DNA from: DATLXU01 sp035575515
GTDB taxonomy: Bacteria > Acidobacteriota > Blastocatellia > UBA7656
DNA: 57,052 nt
NCBI GenBank assembly: GCA_035575515.1
Contig: DATLXU010000099.1
Span: 1 to 57,052, forward strand
Direction of reading: 5' to 3'
The stretch's first letter is position 1; each line of letters opens with the position of its first letter. The notes beneath the pieces are model-generated. The model did not search any database. It worked only from the letters and a program-made list of their open reading frames with translations, and had not been told where the DNA came from. This document shows, piece after piece, positions 1 through 10,238 of this stretch. Both the position numbers and the translations under genes were made by a program.

Positions 1-122
1 TTGCTCATACGTTAAAGTTTGAGGTCAGAATGTTTATCGTAGATTTGACAGGCCCAGACATAGAGTTGGATGAGTTGATTTTCGATAAACCCAATTCTAT
101 AACTCTTTGTCGGTCTGACTTT

Positions 123-788
123 CTACTCTTGATTCGCATCAATCGTTCCATAGTTCAACTGCCAGCGGGCGCAGACTCTGCCAGGAGGTAATGTGAGTCA
201 ACAACTTCGGCCATCAGTTGGTTAGATAACAGGCTTCCGGACAAAGCATCCTTGACCGTTGCTGTGACCTCTACCCCGCACGACGGACAGACTTTGCGAT
301 ATAAGACTTTACGCACCGTTACGGGGTCAATGTCGAGGACCGAACGCTGGCGATAGCCTTTTGAAAGCAAATCTGCCTTGCAGGTTGAACAAATTCGAGG
401 GACAGAAACCTCTCTGATCTCATCAACTTCTTCCGGGCAATGCTTCTTCCTGCCATTACCCTTGGTGGCCTGGTTTAGCGCCGCCGCACTTGTTTGAAGC
501 TTCATCAGTTGAGTTGGCTTTAAGTGGGATTTGAGATGAAGGAGTGGAGGAGCCAAACAGTCCGGCTTTGTCTTTAGGTTTCTGTTTAGATAATTGCGCG
601 CGAAGAGATTGAATTTCAGCTTTCAAACGATCAATCTCGCGTTGCTTATCAAGACAGCCCTGGCAAGGGTTGACGCCGTGTGAAGGACTCTTAGGCTCTT
701 GATAAATTGAACGCATCGGATCGGCCTGCAATTTAGAGAAATAGCCAACTCGTACTTGTTTCCAAGCCCTCCCCTCATTACTGACCAA
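123..788 (-). pseudogene. IS66-family transposase (TnpC) remnant, frameshifted
   Basis: Two overlapping minus-strand frames (788-456 and 556-155) together read as the N-terminal half of an IS66 TnpC transposase. There is a coiled coil (REIDRLKAEIQSLRAQL), then the serine-rich linker and PGHQG motif typical of the family, then a zinc-finger-like part with two CxxC pairs (CSTCKA and CPSCGV). The first frame hits TAA at 456 directly after GHQG, and the sequence continues in the other frame as GNGRKKH, so one frameshift separates them. Near 155-165 the reading moves again to a third frame carrying QLNYGTID, which resembles the region before the DDE domain, before a stop at 123. The DDE catalytic part is not in the window. 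The element is dead. Confidence 0.8.
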
Positions 789-1023
789 TTACCGCCGCCG
801 TCCCGCTCACCAAGACAGCCAGCTAGAAGCTGGCACTACATCTTCATACTTTGCAACAGTCCTGTACACCACGATCTACTGTTTGACTCTGCCTGTAGCA
901 TCACCTAAAATCTTTAACAGGTATCGCCGCGCAACTTGAAGGCTGACTGAGATGAGCTTCCAGTTAAATTCGATACCCAACGTGGCCTGTTGACCCGCTG
1001 GTCAGCAGGCTGATTGATTTTTA
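789..1023. other. Intergenic region without a gene
   Basis: No open frame of note and no RNA gene was seen between the IS66 remnant and the inverted-repeat element in front of secA. No convincing sigma-70 promoter for secA was recognised here. Confidence 0.5.
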
Positions 1024-1108
1024 AGTTCCGAGTTTCAAGTTCCGAGTTCTTGGTTGCAGATGATCCTCCAACTCGGAATCAGAAACTCTGAACCAGAAAC
1101 CAGAGAGA
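1024..1108. repeat. Heptamer inverted-repeat element in front of secA
   Basis: The left arm is five 7-base units in register (AGTTCCG at 1024, AGTTTCA, AGTTCCG, AGTTCTT, GGTTGCA). After a short centre the right arm is again heptameric but of the complementary type (CGGAATC at 1074, AGAAACT, CTGAACC, AGAAACC, AGAGAGA to 1108). The arms can fold back on each other imperfectly. The element ends three bases before the secA start codon, so the only purine-rich ribosome-binding sequence for secA lies inside its last unit. One of a family of such elements in this window. Confidence 0.7.
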
Positions 1109-1111
1109 ACT

Positions 1112-3973
<2,862 letters not shown>

Positions 3974-4076
3974 TGAAAGATGAGGGATGAAGAGTGAAAA
4001 AGAGTTCCCGAACTTCGTCATTTCAAATTTGAAGTTCAGAATTTGAAATCTCATTCATCCCTCATCCTTAATTATT
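3974..4076. repeat. Heptamer inverted-repeat element after secA
   Basis: Begins directly after the secA stop. Left units are ATGAGGG (3980), ATGAAGA and GTGAAAA. From 4021 there are eight in-register heptamers: TTTCAAA, TTTGAAG, TTCAGAA, TTTGAAA, TCTCATT, CATCCCT, CATCCTT, AATTATT. GATGAGGGATGA on the left pairs with TCATCCCTCATC on the right. Two nested heptamer types are present (GATGAGG outer, TTTGAAA inner). It could act as a bidirectional hairpin terminator for secA, but no clean T-tract follows the main stem. Confidence 0.65.
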
Positions 4077-4228
4077 GAATCCCGCCACGACCTGTTGTAA
4101 TCTACGCTTGCCACGCAAGCCCCGGCCTGCCCCTCGCAGCAAAGCACAAAGCAAGTTCGGAGAAAACAGCCATTACGAATAGTATTGTACAAGCAGTAAA
4201 ATCGGGGACGGCTCCGCGCGCAATCAAG

Positions 4229-5359
4229 ATGGCAGCGGCCAAAGGCATGCTTCCACTTGCGAACGAAGAGTTGTTTGAAATTCTCGTAGCTCTCAACGCG
4301 GATCAGGACGAAGATATACGTGTTGCGGCTGCTGCGTCGCTCGATGCGCTCGACCCGAAAGCCTTCGTTGCGATTAGCGCGGATGCGAACACTCCTGCTG
4401 AAGTCCTCGCGTTTTTGTGCCTGTGGCCGCGCGCGCCGCGCGAAGCCGTTGAAGCAGCCGTATTCAATCGAGCAACGCCTGACGCTGCGCTCGCGCTGCT
4501 CGCCTCACGGAGCGCGGACGCGAGCATCATCGAAGCAATATCGCTCAAACAGCAGAGCCTGATTCGCGCGCCCGAAATAATCGAAGCGATACTCGCCAAT
4601 CCGGCTCGAACGCCTGAAGCCGAACGCCGCGCGCTCGAAGTCAGGCAGGAGTTTTTCGAGAAGCGATTCGGCGCTCGCATGGTCGCCGAAGAGCAGCGCG
4701 CCCGCGCCGAAGCAAAAACGGTCGCAAGCGAAACCATCTCGGTCGGATCAATCGAAGACCTCATACAACTCGGACTCATTGAAGAAGGAATTGATGACGC
4801 GGTCGTCACAGAGTACGAGAATGAATTTGGGCCATTTGAAACCGCCGAGCCTGCTATAGATGAGGTGATGGATGTCGAGCAGGTTATCGGCGAAGTAATC
4901 AACGATATTGAAGATGAAACGGTGCGCATTTCGCCTGATCGAGTGCCGGTGTTTCAGCAGATTGCGCTGATGAGCGTGAAGGATCGCGTGATGCTCGGAA
5001 TCAAAGGAACGCGCGAAGCTCGTATGATACTCGTGCGAGACCCGAACCGAATAGTCGCTTGTTCCGTGTTGCGCAACCCGCGACTCACGGACACAGAAGT
5101 TGAGAGCGTCGCCGCGATAAGAAGCGTGCACGAAGATGTGTTGCGTCAGATAGGAATGAATCGCGGCTGGACGCGCGTTTATGGAGTAATACACAACCTT
5201 GTGCGCAACCCGCGCACTCCAATTGCAATCAGTCTAAGTTTTCTCAATCGCATTCAACAGCGCGATATGCGCGCCCTCTCGATGAACAAGAACGTCCCTG
5301 ATGTCATTCGCCAGACAGCCTATCGCCTTTATCTGAAACGCAGCGGCACGGGCGGATAA
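4229..5359 (+). CDS. HEAT-repeat-like hypothetical protein
   Basis: 376 aa from the first ATG, soluble, with no signal peptide. Residues about 1-130 look like HEAT/armadillo helical pairs (EDIRVAAAASLDAL, DANTPAEVLAFLCL and similar units). A charged acidic linker follows (about 140-235). A second helical region about 240-370 contains repeated NPR motifs (DPNRIVACSVLRNPRLT, HNLVRNPRTPIAI). Function is not recognised; such folds usually bind proteins. The start is uncertain: the same frame stays open upstream, and an ATT at 4172 has GGAG nine bases before it and would add 19 codons (APRAIK-type residues joining smoothly to the repeat). See the finding. It stands alone, flanked by heptamer elements on both sides. 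Confidence 0.75.
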   Translation: MAAAKGMLPLANEELFEILVALNADQDEDIRVAAAASLDALDPKAFVAISADANTPAEVLAFLCLWPRAPREAVEAAVFNRATPDAALALLASRSADASIIEAISLKQQSLIRAPEIIEAILANPARTPEAERRALEVRQEFFEKRFGARMVAEEQRARAEAKTVASETISVGSIEDLIQLGLIEEGIDDAVVTEYENEFGPFETAEPAIDEVMDVEQVIGEVINDIEDETVRISPDRVPVFQQIALMSVKDRVMLGIKGTREARMILVRDPNRIVACSVLRNPRLTDTEVESVAAIRSVHEDVLRQIGMNRGWTRVYGVIHNLVRNPRTPIAISLSFLNRIQQRDMRALSMNKNVPDVIRQTAYRLYLKRSGTGG

Positions 5360-5360
5360 G

Positions 5361-5508
5361 AAGATAAGAGGTAAAGATGAAAATTGGCATTTCGTCATTC
5401 GTCACTTTCCATTTGTTGCCCATTCTTTTTGGCAATAGCAAATCACAAATGACTAAGGATAAATGACAAACCGCTTTTGCCTTTCGCCTCTCACCTTTTG
5501 CCTTTTAT
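5361..5508. repeat. Heptamer inverted-repeat element
   Basis: Ten consecutive in-register 7-mers run from 5439 to 5508: CAAATCA, CAAATGA, CTAAGGA, TAAATGA, CAAACCG, then CTTTTGC, CTTTCGC, CTCTCAC, CTTTTGC, CTTTTAT. The left side has the complementary purine or pyrimidine units (AAGATAAGAGGTAAAGATG at 5363-5381, and CATTTCGTCATTCG further in), so an outer and an inner pair of arms nest. It fills most of the gap between the HEAT-like gene and the small GlsB-type gene. Confidence 0.65.
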
Positions 5509-5592
5509 GTTGCGGCTTTGCTAATATCGAACAAAGCTCTTTGATGTTTAACGTCAGCCGTGGACGTTCGACCTGAAGGAGGAGAATCTTCT

Positions 5593-5850
5593 ATGTGGAT
5601 TATCGGCTGGTTTATAGTAGGACTGATCGCCGGTGGAATCGCGCGGTTAATTATGCCTGGCCGCGACCCTATGGGATGTTTGGCGACGGGCCTGCTTGGG
5701 ATGGCGGGCGGCGTTCTCGGCGGCTGGATAGGCTCTCTTTTATGGCCAAACCCTGAGCGCAGGTTTATACATCCGGGATTACTGCTTTCAATTGTGGGGG
5801 CTGTTATATTGCTTGCATTGTGGAGACTTGTTCGGCCTCGCACTTTGTGA
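5593..5850 (+). CDS. GlsB/YeaQ/YmgE-type small membrane protein
   Basis: 85 aa from the ATG at 5593, which has a strong Shine-Dalgarno AAGGAGGAG (5577-5585). The open frame extends upstream to 5560, but that part lacks a ribosome site. The sequence starts MWIIGWFIVGLIAGGIARL and continues with GMAGGVLGGWIGSLL and a third hydrophobic helix near the C-terminus, the Gly-rich three-helix pattern of the transglycosylase-associated/GlsB family. Members are small inner-membrane proteins linked to general stress, with no proven activity. A hairpin terminator follows. Confidence 0.85.
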   Translation: MWIIGWFIVGLIAGGIARLIMPGRDPMGCLATGLLGMAGGVLGGWIGSLLWPNPERRFIHPGLLLSIVGAVILLALWRLVRPRTL

Positions 5851-5884
5851 AGTTGAGTCCGTGCGATTTGACAACAGATGTTTG

Positions 5885-5920
5885 GGATGCGCTTGCATCA
5901 TTATGATTGCAAGCGCATCC
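5885..5920 (+). terminator. Rho-independent terminator after the GlsB-type gene
   Basis: GGATGCGCTTGCA (5885-5897) pairs perfectly with TGCAAGCGCATCC (5908-5920) and is followed by TCTATTTTCATTTT. The rest of the gap to 6248 (about 320 bases) holds no gene. Confidence 0.75.
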
Positions 5921-6181
5921 TCTATTTTCATTTTGGTTGAAACTTGTATTTGTTCGCTTCAACGTTTCGTAGCCTGGCTTGAACCGATTATGTACAGATT
6001 TTGTACTGCAAGCTAGCATTTTTATCCCACTGGGCGGTTCCTCTCTATATTTCACCATCTGAGACAGCTTTATAAACTTAGAACGCGCGTACTGACTCTT
6101 GGCCTGATTTCAACTCGAAAGCTGGCATAGACATTGCTTGTGATAAAACCGGAGCGAATCTTTGGTTTGATTTCGTTCGTA

Positions 6182-6187
6182 TATAAT
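6182..6187 (+). promoter_or_regulatory. Possible -10 box for the zinc-ribbon membrane protein
   Basis: A perfect TATAAT occurs 62 bases before the next start codon, in AT-rich DNA. The -35 region at 17-base spacing is poor, so the call is tentative. Confidence 0.35.
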
Positions 6188-6248
6188 GACAGCGCGGCAA
6201 GCGGTAAGCCGCCCCCAATGACGATTAGTAGCAGAAGAGGTAAAGCTT

Positions 6249-6617
6249 ATGCTGACTATCATTACTGCAACGGTAATTGCTCTTGCTGTGACTTATCTGA
6301 TACTAACCAGAGGACATAAAGCAGACCCGAATCAACTCTACGAGTCGCGGTATGCGCCCGTCACGGTAGGAGTTCAAATAATTTGCGGAGACTGCGCTGG
6401 CGACAGCATTATCCCGGTCAAGACGTATATAGATCGTTTCGGGAACTGCTCGCAGTGCGGGGGCCGCAGCTACCTGCTTGCATCGAGTCTCGGAGTTTAT
6501 GCGGAAAATGCGCGGCTCGCGCGTGTCGCTGAGTATGCAAGTGCTTCGAGCAACGGTCGCGTTATACCATTTGAATCACCATCGCGAACACAGAGAACGG
6601 AAAAGATTGCTGTATAA
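6249..6617 (+). CDS. Small membrane-anchored zinc-ribbon protein, unknown function
   Basis: 122 aa. The N-terminal 20 residues are one hydrophobic helix (MLTIITATVIALAVTYLIL). The soluble part has two CxxC knuckles 24 residues apart (CGDC near residue 45 and CSQC near 70), the spacing of a zinc ribbon. The rest is a short, mildly hydrophobic tail ending in a basic, Ser/Thr-rich segment. GAGG lies 8 bases before the ATG. It is monocistronic, with a perfect hairpin terminator after it. I do not recognise the family. A cytoplasmic metal-binding or nucleic-acid-binding head on a membrane anchor is the plain reading. Confidence 0.7.
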   Translation: MLTIITATVIALAVTYLILTRGHKADPNQLYESRYAPVTVGVQIICGDCAGDSIIPVKTYIDRFGNCSQCGGRSYLLASSLGVYAENARLARVAEYASASSNGRVIPFESPSRTQRTEKIAV

Positions 6618-6642
6618 CATTCACCCAAATTAAATCCCGTAA

Positions 6643-6670
6643 AAGAGGCTGGAGCAATCTCCAGCCTCTT
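6643..6670 (+). terminator. Perfect hairpin terminator
   Basis: AAGAGGCTGGAG (6643-6654), loop CAAT, CTCCAGCCTCTT (6659-6670), then CCCTTTTT. It ends the zinc-ribbon gene. The A-rich left flank (AAAA before the stem) lets it also act weakly on the leftward gene 6764-7345. Confidence 0.85.
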
Positions 6671-6763
6671 CCCTTTTTGGGGAGGTGATTACGTTGTAGT
6701 CGGTGAGTAGTAAGTGATGAGCATCAAGTAGCCATCGGCCATTCAAAGCCAGGTTGATTTCAA

Positions 6764-7345
6764 TCAGCGGTTCGTTATTCGTTCGTAGTCTTCAGGCAAA
6801 TCGAAATCAATAACAACCGCCTCGCTTGAAACTTCCACGCGCGATATGTCATTGGCATGAGAGTGAACCACTGCGCGCAGACCCTGATCAGCATTGATCG
6901 CAAGTATTTCATCTTTGAGCGTCAAATCCAAAAGCACTGGATGGCCGTTGCGCCCATTGTATGTCGGGATTACGACCAGCGACCGTGTGCGCTCGTATGT
7001 TTCGATGACGCGATTAAAAATATCGGTCGTGATTTGCGGCTGATCAACGAGCGCAATCAAACAGGCGCGTGATTCGGGTGAAACAGCCTCGACGCCTCGC
7101 TTGATTGATTCGCTCATGCCGAGCGCGTAATCCGCGTTGTGCGCGAATCGAACGGCGCAGCCCTCAAGCTCGCGGCGAACGTCGCCGGCACGATGGCCTG
7201 TCACAACAATGACTTCACCTGCGCGAGACGCTAGGAGGTTATCAACGCACCGTGCGACAAACGTCTGCCCTTCAATCGTCAGCAGTTGTTTGAACTCGCC
7301 CATGCGGCGCGACTCGCCTGCCGCAAGCAGTATGGCTGAGACCAT
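6764..7345 (-). CDS. MobA-like NTP transferase (MocA/xanthine dehydrogenase accessory type)
   Basis: 193 aa from the ATG at 7345, which has GGAGG seven bases upstream; six more codons are open but lack a ribosome site. The N-terminus SAILLAAGESRRMGEFKQLL is the nucleotide-binding signature of MobA/IspD-like transferases (LAAGxSxRMG...K). VVTGHRAGDV and ALVDQPQI (the metal-binding Asp with DQP) are typical of MocA-type molybdenum-cofactor cytidylyltransferases, as is the NGRNGHPVLL motif. It probably transfers CMP or a similar nucleotide to molybdopterin, but no molybdoenzyme gene is nearby, so the substrate is inferred. Cytoplasmic. Confidence 0.85.
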   Translation of the reverse strand: MVSAILLAAGESRRMGEFKQLLTIEGQTFVARCVDNLLASRAGEVIVVTGHRAGDVRRELEGCAVRFAHNADYALGMSESIKRGVEAVSPESRACLIALVDQPQITTDIFNRVIETYERTRSLVVIPTYNGRNGHPVLLDLTLKDEILAINADQGLRAVVHSHANDISRVEVSSEAVVIDFDLPEDYERITNR

Positions 7346-7493
7346 TTTGAAACCTCCGCGCACGCGATGCTATTTTTGTGAGGCAATCTGTCCATGCGTT
7401 CGATTGCGAATTATAAGCGCGCCGCAATTGCGCATCCAGCGGCACTCAACGATAAGCGGAAAGCGGCGCACGTTTTGCGAAAGGTCAAAAGTT

Positions 7494-8174
7494 ATGTGCA
7501 AGCAGAGAAGAATTCTATTGGCAACCTGCGCAATATCAACTCTGTTGGTGTTTGGCGTTATGACGGCACAGGCACAAAGTGCTCGGTTTACGGACAGCCA
7601 GAGCGGCTTTTCGTTTCAGCCGCCACCGGGATGGTCCTATCAATTTCTCGGTCCTGAGCGCGAGGACGGCGGAGGGCCTGTGCTGCTGCTTGATATCGCC
7701 GATACGCTTATAAATTTGAGCGACACAAACAATCTAACAAAAGATATTCAAGACCAGTTGCGCAGGGACGAAGCAGAAGCCGTCAACGTGTCTGACCCGC
7801 AGAAGCGAACCGTCGCCGGGCGCGACGGGCTGCAGATTGACGTTAGCTACAGGCGAGGAAAAGTTTCGATTCGCGAGCGCAGGGTTTACGTGCCCGCTAC
7901 GGAGCAGAGTCGCACATACGTTTTCACGTTGATGGACCGTGCGGAATACTTCGACCAGACAGCCGCCGCCGCTGACCCTGCTATCAGCTCATTCGCGCTG
8001 ACGAATCAGGCGGGCGGGCGATCCGGAGCGCGCGACGGTGATGAGTCAAAGACTGGCAGCGGCACAATCCCTCTGGCGCTTGGGATAATACTCGGCTCGA
8101 TTGCGCTCATCGTCGTGCTCGTTTCAGGCTTCCTGCTGCTGCGCAGCCGCAGCCGCGCGGTTGAATTCAGGTGA
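7494..8174 (+). CDS. Exported single-span membrane protein, unknown function
   Basis: 226 aa from the ATG at 7494 (AAGG nine bases before). The same frame is open back to 7137, but that part is a shadow of the opposite gene. Residues 1-27 form a signal peptide (ATCAISTLLVFGVMTAQAQ). A compact extracytoplasmic domain begins with FTDSQSGFSFQPPPGWSYQ, the pattern of PsbP/DUF1795-like domains in many envelope proteins. Residues about 190-215 are a C-terminal transmembrane helix followed by a basic tail. The domain therefore sits on the periplasmic side, tethered to the inner membrane. Function unknown. Confidence 0.7.
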   Translation: MCKQRRILLATCAISTLLVFGVMTAQAQSARFTDSQSGFSFQPPPGWSYQFLGPEREDGGGPVLLLDIADTLINLSDTNNLTKDIQDQLRRDEAEAVNVSDPQKRTVAGRDGLQIDVSYRRGKVSIRERRVYVPATEQSRTYVFTLMDRAEYFDQTAAAADPAISSFALTNQAGGRSGARDGDESKTGSGTIPLALGIILGSIALIVVLVSGFLLLRSRSRAVEFR

Positions 8175-8355
8175 GGTAATTGCGACGCATCGCAGAGTGC
8201 TGTTAAAATTCAACTGTGAGCTGATTGCTCGCGCCGCAGGCAACAATCAATTTAAAGCTTGAAACATTCGACCCCGACGCGAGTCGAACTTATTTGCCGA
8301 GAGTTGCATCTAACCAGTGTCGCAAATCAAGCATCAGCATTTAATGAGGAAAGCA

Positions 8356-8862
8356 ATGTTAAGTAAGTTCAAAGCAATCATAATCGCGGTCCTTGTCGCG
8401 GCAATGTTGAGCGTGACGGCGAGCGCGCAACAGGATTTTACATTCACAACGCCTGACGGCAAGTCTGTCACGCTGTCGGGCCTGCGCGGCAGAGTTGTCG
8501 TGCTGTTGTTCGGCGGAACGCAGGACCCGCAGTGCCAGGACGAGTTCAAAGCCCTTGAAGAGCTGGCCCGCCAGTATGAGGGCAAAGACGTGAGCATATA
8601 CTGGGTGAGCGTCAATTCGGCCAAAGAGGTTAGCGACGCGCAGCTTCGCGCGCCCTGCGGGCCTACGGGTTCAGTCGTCGTCTTGCGCGACACGAATCAG
8701 ACTGCATTCAAACGGTTCAGCGGCAAAGTCGCGCAGCTTCCGACTATCGTCGTCCTGAATAAACAGGGCGAATTGCAGGGCCAGCCGCGCGGCGGGTTCA
8801 ATCCGAATACGGACTTCGTCAACGACCTCCGCGCCGTGATAGACAGCCTGCTCAGCAAGTAA
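8356..8862 (+). CDS. Exported thioredoxin-fold (TlpA/AhpC-like) protein with atypical active site
   Basis: 168 aa from the ATG at 8356, with AGGA six bases upstream (13 further codons are open). A signal peptide ends at TASAQ. The mature part FTFTTPDGKSVTLSGLRGRVVVLLFGG is the usual start of TlpA/ResA-like redoxins, and QLPTIVVLNKQGEL carries the conserved cis-Pro. The usual CxxC is replaced by D-P-Q-C (GGTQDPQCQDEF): only the second cysteine position is kept, so ordinary dithiol chemistry is unlikely. Another Cys follows in APCGPTG and could be a partner. It may be a one-cysteine peroxidase-like or binding protein. A bidirectional hairpin follows. Confidence 0.75.
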   Translation: MLSKFKAIIIAVLVAAMLSVTASAQQDFTFTTPDGKSVTLSGLRGRVVVLLFGGTQDPQCQDEFKALEELARQYEGKDVSIYWVSVNSAKEVSDAQLRAPCGPTGSVVVLRDTNQTAFKRFSGKVAQLPTIVVLNKQGELQGQPRGGFNPNTDFVNDLRAVIDSLLSK

Positions 8863-8882
8863 TTCCTGCAGTAGAATAACCA

Positions 8883-8925
8883 CGAAAGCGCCGAGCTTCC
8901 TCAGATGTGAAGCTCGGCGCTTTCG
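8883..8925. terminator. Bidirectional hairpin terminator between convergent genes
   Basis: A perfect 17-bp stem: CGAAAGCGCCGAGCTTC (8883-8899) pairs with GAAGCTCGGCGCTTTCG (8909-8925), with a 9-base loop. It lies between the rightward thioredoxin-like gene and the leftward phosphatase gene and probably serves both. Confidence 0.8.
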
Positions 8926-8984
8926 TTCTGTTAAGCCTTTGCTTTGATTGCCCGCGTGTCTTGCCACTGCGCGCGCTTCCAAAA

Positions 8985-9995
8985 TTAACCTTCAGGCGGC
9001 AGCGTCTCTTCTTCGTTATCTAGCAGATCGGCGTCAATCTCGTATGGCAGGGTTTCATCGCGCGGGATTGTCTCCGCGCCCCATCTTTCCTGCGGTGATA
9101 TATCGCCCGTCAGCGGCAGAGTGATATCCGGGTCGGTCGCGTTCGCATCAATCAGCCTTCCGCCAGCAACCTGCGCAATCAAAACGGTGATGTTGTCTTC
9201 GCCGCCGCGCTCGTTCGCCATCGCTATCAGAATCTCGCACGCTTCTTTCAATGAATGCGCCTCGTCAACACATTCCATTATCTCTTCGGCCTTCACTTTG
9301 TTCGACAATCCGTCGCTGCACAAAACAATCGTGTCGAGATTGCGAAGCCGTACACGGTCAACAACGACGTTCACGTTGGGAGCCGCGCCGAGAGCCTGAA
9401 GTATGACGTTCTTATAAGTATGCCGCTCAGCTTCTTCTTCGGTGATATGGCCCGCTTCGACGAGTTGCCCGACGAGCGACTGGTCGCGCGTGACCTGCTG
9501 AATCTGCCCTGCGCGAATCAAATATGCGCGGCTGTCGCCCACCTGCGCAAAGTACGCATCTGTCCCGTAGAGTCCGGCGGCGGTGAAGGTCGCGCCCATG
9601 CCTGCGTACTCCGTGTGCTTCAAGCTCTTTTGATAGATGTAGAGGTTGGCAAGCTCGATTGACAGCCGAAGCCGTTCGTGAAAGGCAATCTTGGAATATG
9701 TGTGACTGGCCTGAAGCTCAAGCATGCGGTCGCGCACGCACTCGACGGCGAGGCTGCTTGCCACTTCGCCCGCGAGCGCGCCACCCATGCCGTCAGTCAC
9801 AGCAAGCAACGCGCCGTAATGGCTTTGATTGAACGCGGCCAGACTTTCAGGCGGGTCGCCCTCGATTGTGTTAGGCGTCCAAGTGTCTGCGGTCGAAAGG
9901 TTGAGGACGAGAAAATTATCTTCATTGCCGGGGCGCACGCTGCCCACGTCTGTCTTCGCGTAAACTGATATGTTGAAAGCTCCTTCTGCCGACAT
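8985..9995 (-). CDS. PP2C-family Ser/Thr protein phosphatase (Stp1/PrpC type)
   Basis: 336 aa. All PP2C metal-binding motifs are visible: SVRPGNEDNF (motif 1), AVTDGMGGALAGEVAS, VGDSRAYLIRAGQIQQVTRDQSLV, LCSDGLSNKV and GGEDNITVLIAQ. It should remove phosphate from Ser/Thr in proteins in the cytoplasm, normally opposing a Pkn-type kinase; no kinase gene is in the window. The C-terminal 70 residues are an acidic, Pro/Thr-rich tail with no domain. No ribosome site precedes the ATG at 9995, while AGAAGGAG lies just inside the gene, about 8 bases before an in-frame ATA, so the true start could be internal. Confidence 0.9.
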   Translation of the reverse strand: MSAEGAFNISVYAKTDVGSVRPGNEDNFLVLNLSTADTWTPNTIEGDPPESLAAFNQSHYGALLAVTDGMGGALAGEVASSLAVECVRDRMLELQASHTYSKIAFHERLRLSIELANLYIYQKSLKHTEYAGMGATFTAAGLYGTDAYFAQVGDSRAYLIRAGQIQQVTRDQSLVGQLVEAGHITEEEAERHTYKNVILQALGAAPNVNVVVDRVRLRNLDTIVLCSDGLSNKVKAEEIMECVDEAHSLKEACEILIAMANERGGEDNITVLIAQVAGGRLIDANATDPDITLPLTGDISPQERWGAETIPRDETLPYEIDADLLDNEEETLPPEG

Positions 9996-10123
9996 ATTCT
10001 AAATTAGCGGCCAGGCCTTGCGGGGTGCTCAAGCGACGCAGCCAGTATCTTCCTCTTTCCCAAACATGTCTTCACCTCTTGAATTGGCGAGATTATGCTT
10101 GATTTTCCGTCGAATCGCAACAG

Positions 10124-10238
10124 CAGTGGTCAGTGGTCAGTGAGCGAACGAAAAGTTAACGCTTTGAAAATGGCTCTGGAAGCCTGTTACAAAGCAACCG
10201 ACACCGACCGCTGACAACTGACTACTGACCGCTGATTT
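10124..10238. repeat. Heptamer inverted-repeat element overlapping the metB-like stop codon
   Basis: Left arm CAGTGGT (10124), CAGTGGT, CAGTGAG. Right arm CTGACAA (10211), CTGACTA, CTGACCG, CTGATTT. The arms are complementary (CAGTGGTCAG against CTGACNNCTG). The centre, 10155-10200, resembles the centre of the element at 19156-19271. The right arm overlaps the 3' end of the leftward PLP-enzyme gene and supplies its last four codons and its TAG stop (CTA at 10222-10224). Confidence 0.7.

Noticed and set aside
5361..5508. Simple rho-independent terminators as the full explanation of the repeat elements
   Set aside because: Several elements lie inside operons (ABC pair, dnaK-dnaJ, macA-macB) without T-tracts, and the in-register heptamers are not explained by termination.
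7137..7493. N-terminal extension of the exported protein at 7494
   Set aside because: It lies opposite the MobA-like gene and reads as shadow; a signal peptide starts at 7494.
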